From Ensifer sp. LC163 (GTDB lineage: Bacteria; Pseudomonadota; Alphaproteobacteria; Rhizobiales; Rhizobiaceae): 64,000 nucleotides of DNA. The notes below the pieces were generated by a model. That model saw only the letters and a program-made list of their open reading frames with translations. It was not told where the DNA came from and made no database searches. The position numbers and the translations under genes were made by a program. Where the stretch lies: positions 310,001 to 374,000 of the forward strand of contig NZ_MBSS01000023.1 in the NCBI RefSeq assembly GCF_001695855.1, written 5' to 3'. Numbering within the stretch: position 1 is the first letter of the stretch; each line of letters starts with the position of its first letter. This document shows positions 1-7,593 of the stretch, in pieces.

Positions 1-521
1 TCTCCGGCATGGTGGACGACATCTTTAATCGCGCGGCAGAGGCATTGCGGGAGGCGCGGCACGACCTCGACCTCGATTCCCTGCGCCGCGCTGTCGATCT
101 TCTGGCGAAGGCTCGCCGGATCGACATCTATGGCTATGGTGGATCCGGCTTTCTGGCAGGAGAGGCCCAGCATCGCATGGCCTCTCTCGGGATCGCCAGC
201 GTCGCCTATGCCGATCCGACCTTGCAGATGGTCTCGGCCGCCCGCCTGTCCCCTTCAGATGTGCTGTTCGTCCTCTCCTTCTCAGGTCGTACCAGCTACC
301 TGATCTCCAACATCGAGATCGCCAAGAAGTCGGGGGCGCGCATCGTTGCCATCTCCCCCGGCGGCTCCATCGTCGCCTCACTGGCCGACGAGAACATCAA
401 TCTCAATGCCTACCGCACATCGGCGAGACCGCTCATCGTGCCCACCGGCCGCGCGCCGATGTATGTGATGCTGGACGTGCTCTTTGCCCTGCTGGCGCCT
501 AAGCTTCACGAGACGGGCTGA
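1..521 (+). CDS. RpiR-family transcriptional regulator, C-terminal SIS part (5' truncated by window)
   Basis: The reading frame is open from the window edge to a stop at 521, so the start lies outside. What is visible is a sugar isomerase (SIS) domain: a glycine-rich phosphosugar loop (IYGYGGSGFLAGEAQHRM) followed by the second SIS strand-turn LSFSGRTSYLI and a third strand IVAISPGGS. This layout is that of RpiR/HexR regulators, in which an N-terminal HTH binds DNA and the SIS domain senses a phosphorylated sugar. The HTH is not in the window, so a stand-alone SIS protein cannot be excluded. The sugar is unknown. Confidence 0.8.
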   Translation, partial: SGMVDDIFNRAAEALREARHDLDLDSLRRAVDLLAKARRIDIYGYGGSGFLAGEAQHRMASLGIASVAYADPTLQMVSAARLSPSDVLFVLSFSGRTSYLISNIEIAKKSGARIVAISPGGSIVASLADENINLNAYRTSARPLIVPTGRAPMYVMLDVLFALLAPKLHETG

Positions 522-634
522 ACCGGAGGGTCATCATCGTCGCTGACCTCGATGCCCCGATAACGATCGCCCGGCGCTGGTATCTATGAGCGCTGCCAGC
601 GCCAGCGCGCAACATTCCGGATCGGCTGGCAGAC

Positions 635-1216
635 ATGGGTAAAGTTGCACGGAAGGGACAGACCAGCGAGATGAACGGCATTTCCACCACGCTCAACTCC
701 CCCACGAACACCGCCGAGGGGCAGCCTTCCTCCCCGGGCCTTCACGTCTTCACGGATGGTTCGCATGAACCGATCTCCGGCAAAGGCGGATGGGCATTTG
801 TCGTCTATCACGATGGCGCGGAAATAGCGGCCGCGTTTGGTGGCGCGCAAGGCTCCGCCGACAACACAATGGAGCTGACCGCGTTGCTCAAGGCAGCGCT
901 GTGGATCAACAGCAATGCTTCTGGGCAGCCGGCGGTCGTCTGGTCCGACTCTGCCTACACAGTCAAGGGCTGCAACAGCTGGCGTCAGATCTGGAAGAAC
1001 AACGGCTGGAGAAAGATCGTCCCGAATGCAAAGGCCCGAAGCCGAGCGATAGCCAATCGCGACCTTTGGATGGCAATCGATCTTCAACTATCCCGCGCCC
1101 CTCTCCTGACCGTCGCATGGTGCAAGGGCCACTCCGGGATAGTCGGCAACGAACGCGCGGATACACTCGCATCGCATGGACGCCAATCGATCCGGAGCGG
1201 CGAACCGGCGCCCTAG
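635..1216 (+). CDS. Ribonuclease H family protein (RNase HI type)
   Basis: The protein carries the RNase H acidic set in order: Asp41 in FTDGS, Glu80 in NTMELTA, Asp105 in SDSAY, His166 in KGHSG and Asp176 in NERAD. The H-to-D spacing of 10 matches E. coli RNase HI. It should cleave the RNA strand of RNA-DNA hybrids in the cytoplasm. A roughly 34-residue low-complexity N-terminal leader precedes the fold. Neither ATG 635 nor the internal ATG 671 has a good Shine-Dalgarno sequence, so the start is uncertain. It diverges from the housekeeping rnhA type in its N terminus and is probably a second, accessory RNase H. No operon partner is apparent. Confidence 0.8.
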   Translation: MGKVARKGQTSEMNGISTTLNSPTNTAEGQPSSPGLHVFTDGSHEPISGKGGWAFVVYHDGAEIAAAFGGAQGSADNTMELTALLKAALWINSNASGQPAVVWSDSAYTVKGCNSWRQIWKNNGWRKIVPNAKARSRAIANRDLWMAIDLQLSRAPLLTVAWCKGHSGIVGNERADTLASHGRQSIRSGEPAP

Positions 1217-1317
1217 AAACGCAGAAACCGTCCTCGAAGGAAGACTGTTGGCACAGCGCGCATTCGTTGACGCTGTCAAAGCCCTTTGCAAGCCAACGAA
1301 GGCACCGCCCAGAACGT

Positions 1318-1626
1318 CTACTGGCGCACCTCCGAAGTGCTGTTCATGACAGCGGTCGCCGCGCGGCCGGACCGCGTTGAAGACAGATGCACAAGATTTA
1401 TTCCCAATTCGAGGAGCAACTCGGCCGGCTTGAGATCATGTTCTGCAAGGTTGTCCGTGTATCCGCGGATCGTACCCGCCACACATTTCGAGTGGGTGGC
1501 GAAGCGCGTGTCGCCCAGATCGTCGGCCTCTTCGGCGATGGCATCGAGCGCACAGGCCACCGTCTCGAGCATGCCGCACCGCTCGCGCAAGCTCATTTCT
1601 TCAAGCGTCTTCGGAATCCCGTTCAT
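1318..1626 (-). CDS. Small hypothetical protein
   Basis: The 102-residue protein is not recognised. It is supported by a strong AAGGAGG Shine-Dalgarno sequence 5 bases before the ATG at 1626 and by a protein-like composition rich in Leu, Glu and Ala with predicted helices (ERCGMLETVACALDAIAEEADDLG). It has no membrane segment and no known motif. It is soluble, helical and stands alone between the RNase H gene and the HTH-citrate synthase gene. Overlapping plus-strand frames here lack a ribosome site and are taken as shadows. Confidence 0.5.
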   Translation of the reverse strand: MNGIPKTLEEMSLRERCGMLETVACALDAIAEEADDLGDTRFATHSKCVAGTIRGYTDNLAEHDLKPAELLLELGINLVHLSSTRSGRAATAVMNSTSEVRQ

Positions 1627-1910
1627 ATCGCCTCCTTCGCGCCCGGCAGGCTCGCTGCGGCGCTGGCATCGCGTTCGACGTCAGGTGTTAGGCAACATAT
1701 GGAGTTCCGTGCGAACATTAGCAAATCATGTCCGCCATGCGGCTAATGCATGACATGCGCCGGCCAGCTGACGACGCGCCGTGGAATTTAACCGAGAGCC
1801 CAGTGTTGGAGAGTAAAGGGTTCGGAATGGCGATCGCATTCGCGCTGCATCCCAGTAGAGCGGGTGACCGTCGGCAGATGACCGTCCAAACGGTGCGCTC
1901 GCCTGTTATT

Positions 1911-3041
1911 TCATTGTCCGGAGTAACGCGCTCGCGGACGGATCATGTGGCCGCTCTCCACCTGCTCCATCGCATGGGCAAGCCAACCGACGGTACGCGA
2001 AAGCGCAAAGATCACCAGCGGCGCTTCGTCAGGCAGCCGGAACGTGGCCGCGAGCGACGCCAGTGCGAAATCGATATTGACCGGCTCTCCCAGAAGTTCT
2101 TCGCCTGCTTCGGCCAACAGGCCGTAGAGCGGCGGAGCCTCGAAACTTGCCATGATCGCCTTGGCGCGCGGGTCACCGTGGGGATACAGCCGATGGCCGA
2201 AGGCGCGAACAGCCCCTTCAGAGGACAGCATGCCGCGTATCGCCTCGCGTGCGCCGACTGCGTTCGTCCGCTCTGCAAGCTGCGTGACGCTGAGCCAGGC
2301 ACCGCCATGGCGAGGGCCGGTCAATGTCGCCAGCCCGGAAAGAACTGCGGCCGAAAGAGCGGCGCCGGACGAGGCCGTCACGCGCGCCGCAAACGCGGAA
2401 ACATTGAGTTCGTGCTCCGCCGCCAACACCAGCGCCTTTCGGATAGGCTCCGTCGCTTCTGGCCGCGCCCATCCGAGTGCCAACCGCCGATGCAGCGGCA
2501 GCGGTTCCGGCCACGGTGCCAATGCTGCCGCCACTGTCGACAACACATCGGCGGCCTCAATCCTCAAAATAGGCGACGCACGACCAAGAGCGGGCAGGTC
2601 CTCGGCCACACGGGCGGCAAGGCTCATCAAAGTCGCCGCCAGCCGCGATCGATCCGCCAAGTCGCAGCCGGCGGCGTGGACAGCGACCACTTGGGTTTGC
2701 CAGAGCAGCGCGGCGACCTCCTCCAGCTCGGCCGTGACGGCGAGCTCGACCGCATCATGGCCGCGATAGGATAGCCGTCCGTCGGCAATGCTGGATATCG
2801 TCGTCGGCAAGACGGGGTCGCCCCAGCGGATCGCCTCGGCCGCGACGGCCGACGTGCGCGGGCGGCCGGCATGCCGTTCCGCAAGCCGCCTCACGTCGTC
2901 GGCGTGATAAAGGCTGCGGCGCGAGTCGAGCGGATCAGGCTTGGCGCGTATGCGCCCGCGGCTCACATTCGCATAAAGCGTCTGCGGTTTGGTGCCGAGC
3001 TGGCTGAGCGCCTCCTCAGCGGTTATCCAGAGTGCGTTCAT
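1911..3041 (-). CDS. Citrate synthase family protein with N-terminal HTH domain
   Basis: Residues 1-55 form a MerR/excisionase-like helix-turn-helix (WITAEEALSQLGTKPQTLYANV, then the basic RGRIRAKPDPLDSRRSLY). The remainder is a citrate synthase fold that retains a PRHGGA histidine, the AFGHRLY histidine and an Asp in NIDFA, so all three catalytic residues are present. The ATG at 3041 is preferred over an upstream one because the HTH begins immediately after it and it leaves a 74-base divergent promoter region. The gene faces a second citrate synthase homologue at 3116. Fusion of an HTH to a CoA-condensing enzyme suggests a metabolite-sensing regulator, or an enzyme that binds its own promoter. 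Enzymatic activity and substrate (oxaloacetate or other 2-oxo acid) are unknown. Confidence 0.85.
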   Translation of the reverse strand: MNALWITAEEALSQLGTKPQTLYANVSRGRIRAKPDPLDSRRSLYHADDVRRLAERHAGRPRTSAVAAEAIRWGDPVLPTTISSIADGRLSYRGHDAVELAVTAELEEVAALLWQTQVVAVHAAGCDLADRSRLAATLMSLAARVAEDLPALGRASPILRIEAADVLSTVAAALAPWPEPLPLHRRLALGWARPEATEPIRKALVLAAEHELNVSAFAARVTASSGAALSAAVLSGLATLTGPRHGGAWLSVTQLAERTNAVGAREAIRGMLSSEGAVRAFGHRLYPHGDPRAKAIMASFEAPPLYGLLAEAGEELLGEPVNIDFALASLAATFRLPDEAPLVIFALSRTVGWLAHAMEQVESGHMIRPRARYSGQ

Positions 3042-3042
3042 A

Positions 3043-3072
3043 TTGATCAAATTTATCAAGATTGACGTCAAT
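3043..3072. promoter_or_regulatory. Palindromes between divergent citrate synthase genes
   Basis: Two dyads lie in the 74-base divergent intergenic space. One is TTGAT-N7-ATCAA at 3043-3059, and the other is a perfect 12-base palindrome ATTGACGTCAAT at 3061-3072. Their position just upstream of both starts fits operators, and the HTH-bearing citrate synthase next door is the obvious candidate ligand. That link is inferred. Confidence 0.45.
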
Positions 3073-3115
3073 ACATCTAAGCTGGACCATTCTCCCGCGT
3101 AAAGGAGAAACGCTT

Positions 3116-4204
3116 ATGAAAAACGGACTTGAAGACGTCGTCGCCGCTGAAACGCAGCTCTCCGACGTGGACGGCGAGGCAGGCCGATTGGTTATCCGCG
3201 GCGTGTCGCTCGACCATCTTGCCGAATACGCCAGCTATGAGGATGTCGCGGCCCTCTTGCTCGACGGCCTGATCGAAGGAAACCTCGAAAAGGAAAATCT
3301 GCGCCGGCGCCTGGGACAAGCACGAACAGAGGTCTTCGCGCACATCCGGGCCATCGACGACGATATGCTGGGATTGCCGCCAGTGGACATCATGCGCGCG
3401 CTCACCGCCCGCCTGCCGGACGGTGACGATCTTGAGGCCGCGCTCGGCCTGCTTGCGGCACCGGCCGTCTTTCTGCCGGCAATCCTGCGCCTGAAGAATG
3501 GCGACGAGCCGGTTGCTCCATCGCCATCGCTCTCCCAATCGGCGGACATTCTCGCTATGCTTGGGGGGGGGAGACCGAGCAAGGAAAAGGTGAAAGCGCT
3601 CGATACCTATCTCGTGACGATTTCGGATCACGGCCTCAACGCTTCGACTTTTGCGTCAAGGGTGATCGCCTCCACCAAAGCCGGCCTTACCTCGTCGGTA
3701 CTCGGCGCGATCGGCGCCCTGAAAGGGCCGCTCCATGGCGGCGCGCCTGGACCGGTGCTGGACATGCTGGATGCGATAGGAAGTCAGGACAACGCGAAAG
3801 CATGGCTCAACCAAGCGCTTGATCGGGGCGAACGCCTGATGGGCTTCGGCCATAGGGTTTACCGCGTCCGGGATCCCCGCGCCGATGCGCTGAGGTATGC
3901 TTTGCGGCCCCTGATCGACGCCGATCAAGTCGATCGCGAACGCATCAAGCTTGCAAATGCGGTCGAGCTGGCAGCACTGGCGATCCTGAAGGAGCGCAAG
4001 CCGGACCGGCCTCTCGACGTCAATGTTGAATTCTATACGGCACTGTTGCTCGATGCATTGGGCTTCCCGAGAGATGCCTTCACCGGTGTCTTCGCCATCG
4101 GTCGCACCATCGGCTGGATCGCCCATGCACGCGAGCAGGCGCTTAGAGGTCGCCTGATCCGTCCGCGCTCGCTCTATGTCGGACCGCTGCCACAGGCGGC
4201 CTAG
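3116..4204 (+). CDS. Citrate synthase family protein (citrate/2-methylcitrate synthase-like)
   Basis: The 362-residue citrate synthase fold condenses acetyl- or propionyl-CoA with a 2-oxo acid. Visible are DHGLNASTF at 171, the catalytic His207 in PLHGGA and His246 in GFGHRVYR. The third catalytic position, normally Asp in NVDFY, is Glu305 in NVEFY; whether this is a subfamily norm cannot be told here. The start at ATG 3116 is chosen because it follows AAAGGAG with good spacing; the longer upstream frame runs into the divergent promoter. A run of nine G at 3563-3571 lies in frame within the gene. It pairs divergently with the HTH-containing paralogue. The protein is shorter than GltA (about 430), as in the CitA/PrpC-like group. 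Confidence 0.85.
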   Translation: MKNGLEDVVAAETQLSDVDGEAGRLVIRGVSLDHLAEYASYEDVAALLLDGLIEGNLEKENLRRRLGQARTEVFAHIRAIDDDMLGLPPVDIMRALTARLPDGDDLEAALGLLAAPAVFLPAILRLKNGDEPVAPSPSLSQSADILAMLGGGRPSKEKVKALDTYLVTISDHGLNASTFASRVIASTKAGLTSSVLGAIGALKGPLHGGAPGPVLDMLDAIGSQDNAKAWLNQALDRGERLMGFGHRVYRVRDPRADALRYALRPLIDADQVDRERIKLANAVELAALAILKERKPDRPLDVNVEFYTALLLDALGFPRDAFTGVFAIGRTIGWIAHAREQALRGRLIRPRSLYVGPLPQAA

Positions 4205-4274
4205 GTCGCATCTGTGTTGACCGCCGCTGGCCGACGGCAGTGGTCTATGCCGGGAGGCCAGGTGGGGCCGCCGA

Positions 4275-4378
4275 CTGCATAATTCCTTAAATCGAAATCG
4301 ATTTAAGGATAAATTATGCAGCAAGTTTAAAGTGTTACAGCGTCCTTCGCGCATCATATTTGATGCGCGGCGCTGTAG
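4275..4378. repeat. RIME1-like intergenic mosaic element, copy 1
   Basis: Two adjacent palindromes make up the element. The first spans 4275-4321, with outer arms CTGCATAATT/AATTATGCAG and inner arms CTTAAATCG/CGATTTAAG. The second spans 4337-4376, with ACAGCG/CGCTGT and GCGCATCA/TGATGCGC. The size of about 104 bp and the double-palindrome plan match the Rhizobium-specific intergenic mosaic element RIME1. An inverted second copy is at 18312-18416. It lies between two convergent genes. Confidence 0.75.
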
Positions 4379-4393
4379 CCAATCGTGCCTTGA

Positions 4394-4762
4394 TCATTCG
4401 CGCGTCGGCGCTGCCCTCGGCTCCAGCGGCACATAGCCGTCGGCGGTGAGCCAGTCGAGCGTCGTCTTGCCCACCCCGCGCAAATAGGCCACGGCTTCAA
4501 TGAGAAGAGGATCGGTCAAGTCTGCCGGGCCGAGCAGACGGCTGGTCTCGCCATCCAGACACGACACTATCGCCGCTCGATCTCCCTCCTCAATGTAGGA
4601 CCGAACGACATAGGCCTTTCCCCCTTCCGAAAATCGATAGATGTCATACTCGTAGTGATAGTCGTAAAAGCCTTCCGCGTCGGGCGCCGAAGCATCGATA
4701 TGATGGCTGACGTCAACGCGCATGGCAGCAACCCGCGATGCTTGATTCGGTTCGGCCGTCAA
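4394..4762 (-). CDS. Hypothetical protein translationally coupled to AraC regulator
   Basis: This 122-residue soluble protein is not recognised. It starts with TTG at 4762 inside a TTGA overlap with the stop of the upstream AraC gene, which implies translational coupling; an alternative ATG is at 4723. The sequence is acidic and aromatic-rich in the middle (EGFYDYHYEYDIYRF) and ends in a proline-rich tail. There are no transmembrane segments or metal motifs. Its function is possibly tied to the AraC regulator or the adjacent efflux gene, but nothing in the sequence proves this. Confidence 0.6.
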   Translation of the reverse strand: MTAEPNQASRVAAMRVDVSHHIDASAPDAEGFYDYHYEYDIYRFSEGGKAYVVRSYIEEGDRAAIVSCLDGETSRLLGPADLTDPLLIEAVAYLRGVGKTTLDWLTADGYVPLEPRAAPTRE

Positions 4763-5739
4763 TGATCATGCCCGACCTCCCCGAGGGCGGCGGAGCCGGC
4801 TGAAGGCAAGCGCGAATTCTGGGCCGAATTCCTGCTTCGATAATGGCTTGGCGGCGCCCCGATGATCTTGCGGAACGCACGGCTGAAAGAAGCTTCCGAA
4901 TCGTAGCCGAGGCGGCCCGCGACAAGGGCCACCCGCTGCCCTTCCTGCAGCCATTGATGCGCCTGGTGCATCCGCATGCGCGCGACATAGCGGGCCGGCG
5001 TCTCGCCCACGGTGTCGACAAAACGCTGGGCGAAACCCGATCGCGACGCCCCCATGAGCTTTGCCAGTTCGGGCACTGTCCAATCCCTTGCAGGTTCGAG
5101 ATGGATGGCTGCAAGGACACGTCCGAGTTCCGGGTTGCGAACGGCCGCAAGCCAGCCGGTCGCCGTGCCGCAGCCATGCTCCACCCAGGTTCGAATGAGC
5201 GTAGCGGTGAGCACATCGGCGAGCCGCGCGAGAATGCCGCCCGAGCCGACGCGCTGCATTTCTGCTTCCCGCATCATGGCATCGAGCAGCGGCGGGATCG
5301 ACGGTTCGCTCGACGCAAGGTCGCTGGTGCGCATGACGGCGGGCATCAATTGCAGCAGCGGATGCAGACGATCGACATTGAACCGCATCACCGCAAAGAA
5401 GATGAGGTTCTTGCTGTCTGTCGATGGGCATTGCACGTCGATGATGCCGTCGCACAGCTGCCGCCTCGGCAGGTCGCTTATCGAAACCGCAGGGATGCCC
5501 GGCTTGCTGGCAAGCACATGCGCATCACCCCTGGGCAATAGCACCGCATCGCCCTGGGCGAGCTCGATCCATTCGCCATCCGGTGTCTGAAGATGGGCCG
5601 AGCCTGCCGCGAGAAAATGGAAGCGTGCGGGCTCCTGCGCCGGGTAAGCCGTCGCCCAGGGCGCACAGGGTTGGCAACGCCCGTATTCGACGCCGTCGAG
5701 CCTCAGCCCGCGCAAAATCTCGGTCAATGCATCGCTCAT
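4759..5739 (-). CDS. AraC-family transcriptional regulator with cupin sensor domain
   Basis: The 326-residue protein has an N-terminal cupin-like effector domain (PARFHFLAAGSAHLQ, GDAVLLPRGDAHVL) and a C-terminal double HTH (WTVPELAKLMGASRSGFAQRFV, then VALVAGRLGYDSEASFSRAFRKI and GAPPSHYR). The cupin_6/AraC_binding arrangement is known from regulators of small-molecule resistance and efflux. The ATG at 5739 is chosen because the preceding in-frame residues are low-complexity and run into the divergent promoter. It is transcribed divergently from an MFS exporter at 5850, its likely target, with a TTTCTA-GCA-TAGAAA dyad between them. Confidence 0.88.
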   Translation of the reverse strand: MSDALTEILRGLRLDGVEYGRCQPCAPWATAYPAQEPARFHFLAAGSAHLQTPDGEWIELAQGDAVLLPRGDAHVLASKPGIPAVSISDLPRRQLCDGIIDVQCPSTDSKNLIFFAVMRFNVDRLHPLLQLMPAVMRTSDLASSEPSIPPLLDAMMREAEMQRVGSGGILARLADVLTATLIRTWVEHGCGTATGWLAAVRNPELGRVLAAIHLEPARDWTVPELAKLMGASRSGFAQRFVDTVGETPARYVARMRMHQAHQWLQEGQRVALVAGRLGYDSEASFSRAFRKIIGAPPSHYRSRNSAQNSRLPSAGSAALGEVGHDH

Positions 5740-5782
5740 GGGGCGCTCCGCAAGTTTGGACGAACGGCATAGTCTTTTGGAT

Positions 5783-5797
5783 TTTCTAGCATAGAAA
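5783..5797. promoter_or_regulatory. Inverted repeat in AraC/MFS divergent promoter
   Basis: A perfect 6-base dyad with a 3-base spacer, TTTCTA-GCA-TAGAAA, lies midway between the AraC start (5739) and the MFS start (5850). It is a plausible operator. AraC proteins often prefer direct repeats, so the assignment is tentative. Confidence 0.3.
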
Positions 5798-5849
5798 CTC
5801 CGAACGGTCATGCCTACCTTCGCCATCAACAGTAGCGGAGATAAAAAAC

Positions 5850-7049
5850 ATGGATGGCGTCGTGACGAAATCAGGTGCCCCGACTAATGAGCAGAGCAAT
5901 GCCCGCTGGGGCGCTGTCGTTTCCCTTTCGCTCGGGGTTTTTGGCCTGGTGACGGCAGAATTTCTGCCGGCAAGCCTGCTGACCCCGATGTCGGCGGACC
6001 TCGGGGTCAGTGTCGGAGCGGCCGGACAATCGGTGACCACGACTGCGGTCGTCGCGGCGGTCGCCGGCCCGGCGATCGTTGTCTACACGGGACGGTTCGA
6101 CCGGCGCACGGTTCTTCTGGCCCTGACTGGCCTGCTGGTCGTCTCGAGCCTGATGGCGGGCTTCGCACCGAACCTTCCGTTCCTGCTTGCGGCCCGCGTC
6201 TTGCTCGGCGTTGCGCTCGGCGGTTTCTGGGCCATGTCGCTGGCGCTGGCCATGCGGCTGGTTCCGGGCAGGTTGATGCCTCGCGCCATGGCAATCGTGA
6301 TGTCAGGCGTCTCGATCGCGACGGTTTGCGCCGCACCCGTCGGCGCCTGGATCGGCGCGACGCTCGGCTGGCGTTATGCGTTCCTGCTTGCAGCCGCAGT
6401 CGGGGTGATAACCTTTGTCGTCCAGGCCCTGACCGTTCCATCCCTGCCGCCGATCGGGACCACCGGCCTTGGCACGATCGCAAGAGTGCTGAGACGCCCG
6501 GCGATCCGGCTTGGGCTTGCCACGATCCTGCTGGTGGTCACCGGCCACTTTGCCGGCTTCACCTACATCCGCCCCTTTCTCGAACAGGTGCCGCGTTTCG
6601 ACGTCGAAATGATCACCGCGATCCTGCTTGCGTTCGGTATCGGCGGCTTCTTCGGCAATATCGCCGGCGGCTTCCTGGCAGAGCGCAATACGCGCCTGTC
6701 CATGACACTGGCGGCCGTTGGCATCGCCGCCACGGCACTCCTGCTCGCCGTAGCCGGCATGCTGCCGGCCATTGCCGCCGCTGCCACGGCAGCCTGGGGC
6801 TTCGCCTTCGGTGCGCTTCCGGTCAGCGTCCAGTCCTTCATCAGCCGGGCCGCCGGCGACGAGGCGGAGGGTGCGGGTGCAGCGACATTGACGACATTCC
6901 AGATCGCCATCTCGACCGGGGCAATCCTCGGCGGCCTCATTGTCGAGCTCCAGGGCCCCGCCGGCGTCTTCCTGTTCGCGTCACTGGCCGCCTTGCTGGG
7001 CGCTTCACTCGTCGCGGTCTCCCGCAGGATGGCGCTCCAAGCCGGCTGA
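5850..7049 (+). CDS. MFS transporter, NepI/drug:H+ antiporter-1-like
   Basis: This 399-residue protein has about twelve hydrophobic segments. The MFS loop 2-3 motif appears as GRFDRRTVLLALTGLLV, and GWRYAFLLAAAVGVI fits motif C/TM6. The overall layout resembles E. coli NepI (purine ribonucleoside efflux) and other DHA1 exporters. It should export a small organic solute by proton antiport across the inner membrane. It is divergent from a cupin-AraC regulator, which probably induces it, and is followed at once by a broken AraC gene that may once have controlled it. The substrate is unproven. Confidence 0.85.
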   Translation: MDGVVTKSGAPTNEQSNARWGAVVSLSLGVFGLVTAEFLPASLLTPMSADLGVSVGAAGQSVTTTAVVAAVAGPAIVVYTGRFDRRTVLLALTGLLVVSSLMAGFAPNLPFLLAARVLLGVALGGFWAMSLALAMRLVPGRLMPRAMAIVMSGVSIATVCAAPVGAWIGATLGWRYAFLLAAAVGVITFVVQALTVPSLPPIGTTGLGTIARVLRRPAIRLGLATILLVVTGHFAGFTYIRPFLEQVPRFDVEMITAILLAFGIGGFFGNIAGGFLAERNTRLSMTLAAVGIAATALLLAVAGMLPAIAAAATAAWGFAFGALPVSVQSFISRAAGDEAEGAGAATLTTFQIAISTGAILGGLIVELQGPAGVFLFASLAALLGASLVAVSRRMALQAG

Positions 7050-7050
7050 G

Positions 7051-7481
7051 ATGAAGGACCTGCCAGTTGGCGGCCACGACCCAGAGTCTCGGCCGCCAAC
7101 TGCGCTCCTGATAACAAACCGGCGCCGTTCATGTCGGCGACCGCGCGTCGGCGCAGCGATCGGTTGGGCCATCGAGCATCTGGGCGAGCCACTGTCTCTC
7201 GAAAGGCTGGCGGCGCGGGCCGGAATGAGCCTGTGCAGTTTCACCCGGCATGTCAGGAAGGCGACCGGAACCACCTCACGCAACGGCGTCTCAACCAACG
7301 GCTGGCGACCGCGCAGCGCCTGCTGGAAACCGGCTCCTGCTCGATCGGCCGCATCGCCGAGATGGCCGGCTTCGGCTCCACGGTATCGCTGCGCCAGCAT
7401 TTCACCCGGGCCTTCTCGATCTCGCCCGCGAGCTATCGCCGACAGTTCAGGAAGAAGCCCGCCGCCCTGGCGGCTTGGTGA
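7051..7481 (+). pseudogene. Frameshifted, N-terminally truncated AraC (FtrA/GlxA-type) regulator relic
   Basis: Two reading frames together spell one AraC DNA-binding domain. The first, about 7120-7270, gives IGWAIEHLGEPLSLERLAARAGMSLCSFTRHV. The second, shifted frame, from about 7270 to 7481, gives LNQRLATAQRLLETG, IGRIAEMAGFGSTVSLRQHF and ISPASYRRQF. The frame changes near 7270. The DJ-1/PfpI-like sensor domain that precedes this HTH in FtrA-type regulators is absent, so the gene is both truncated and frameshifted. It begins one base after the MFS stop codon. Confidence 0.7.
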
Positions 7482-7593
7482 AGAGCTCCAAGGTCAGGTT
7501 TGTGACTATTCTACGTGAGCAGATCGGAAACACAGCGTTCGGCCTTCAACGCCTGTCGCCCGAGCCTGTCTTATGCCATCTAGGAGAGTAGCA

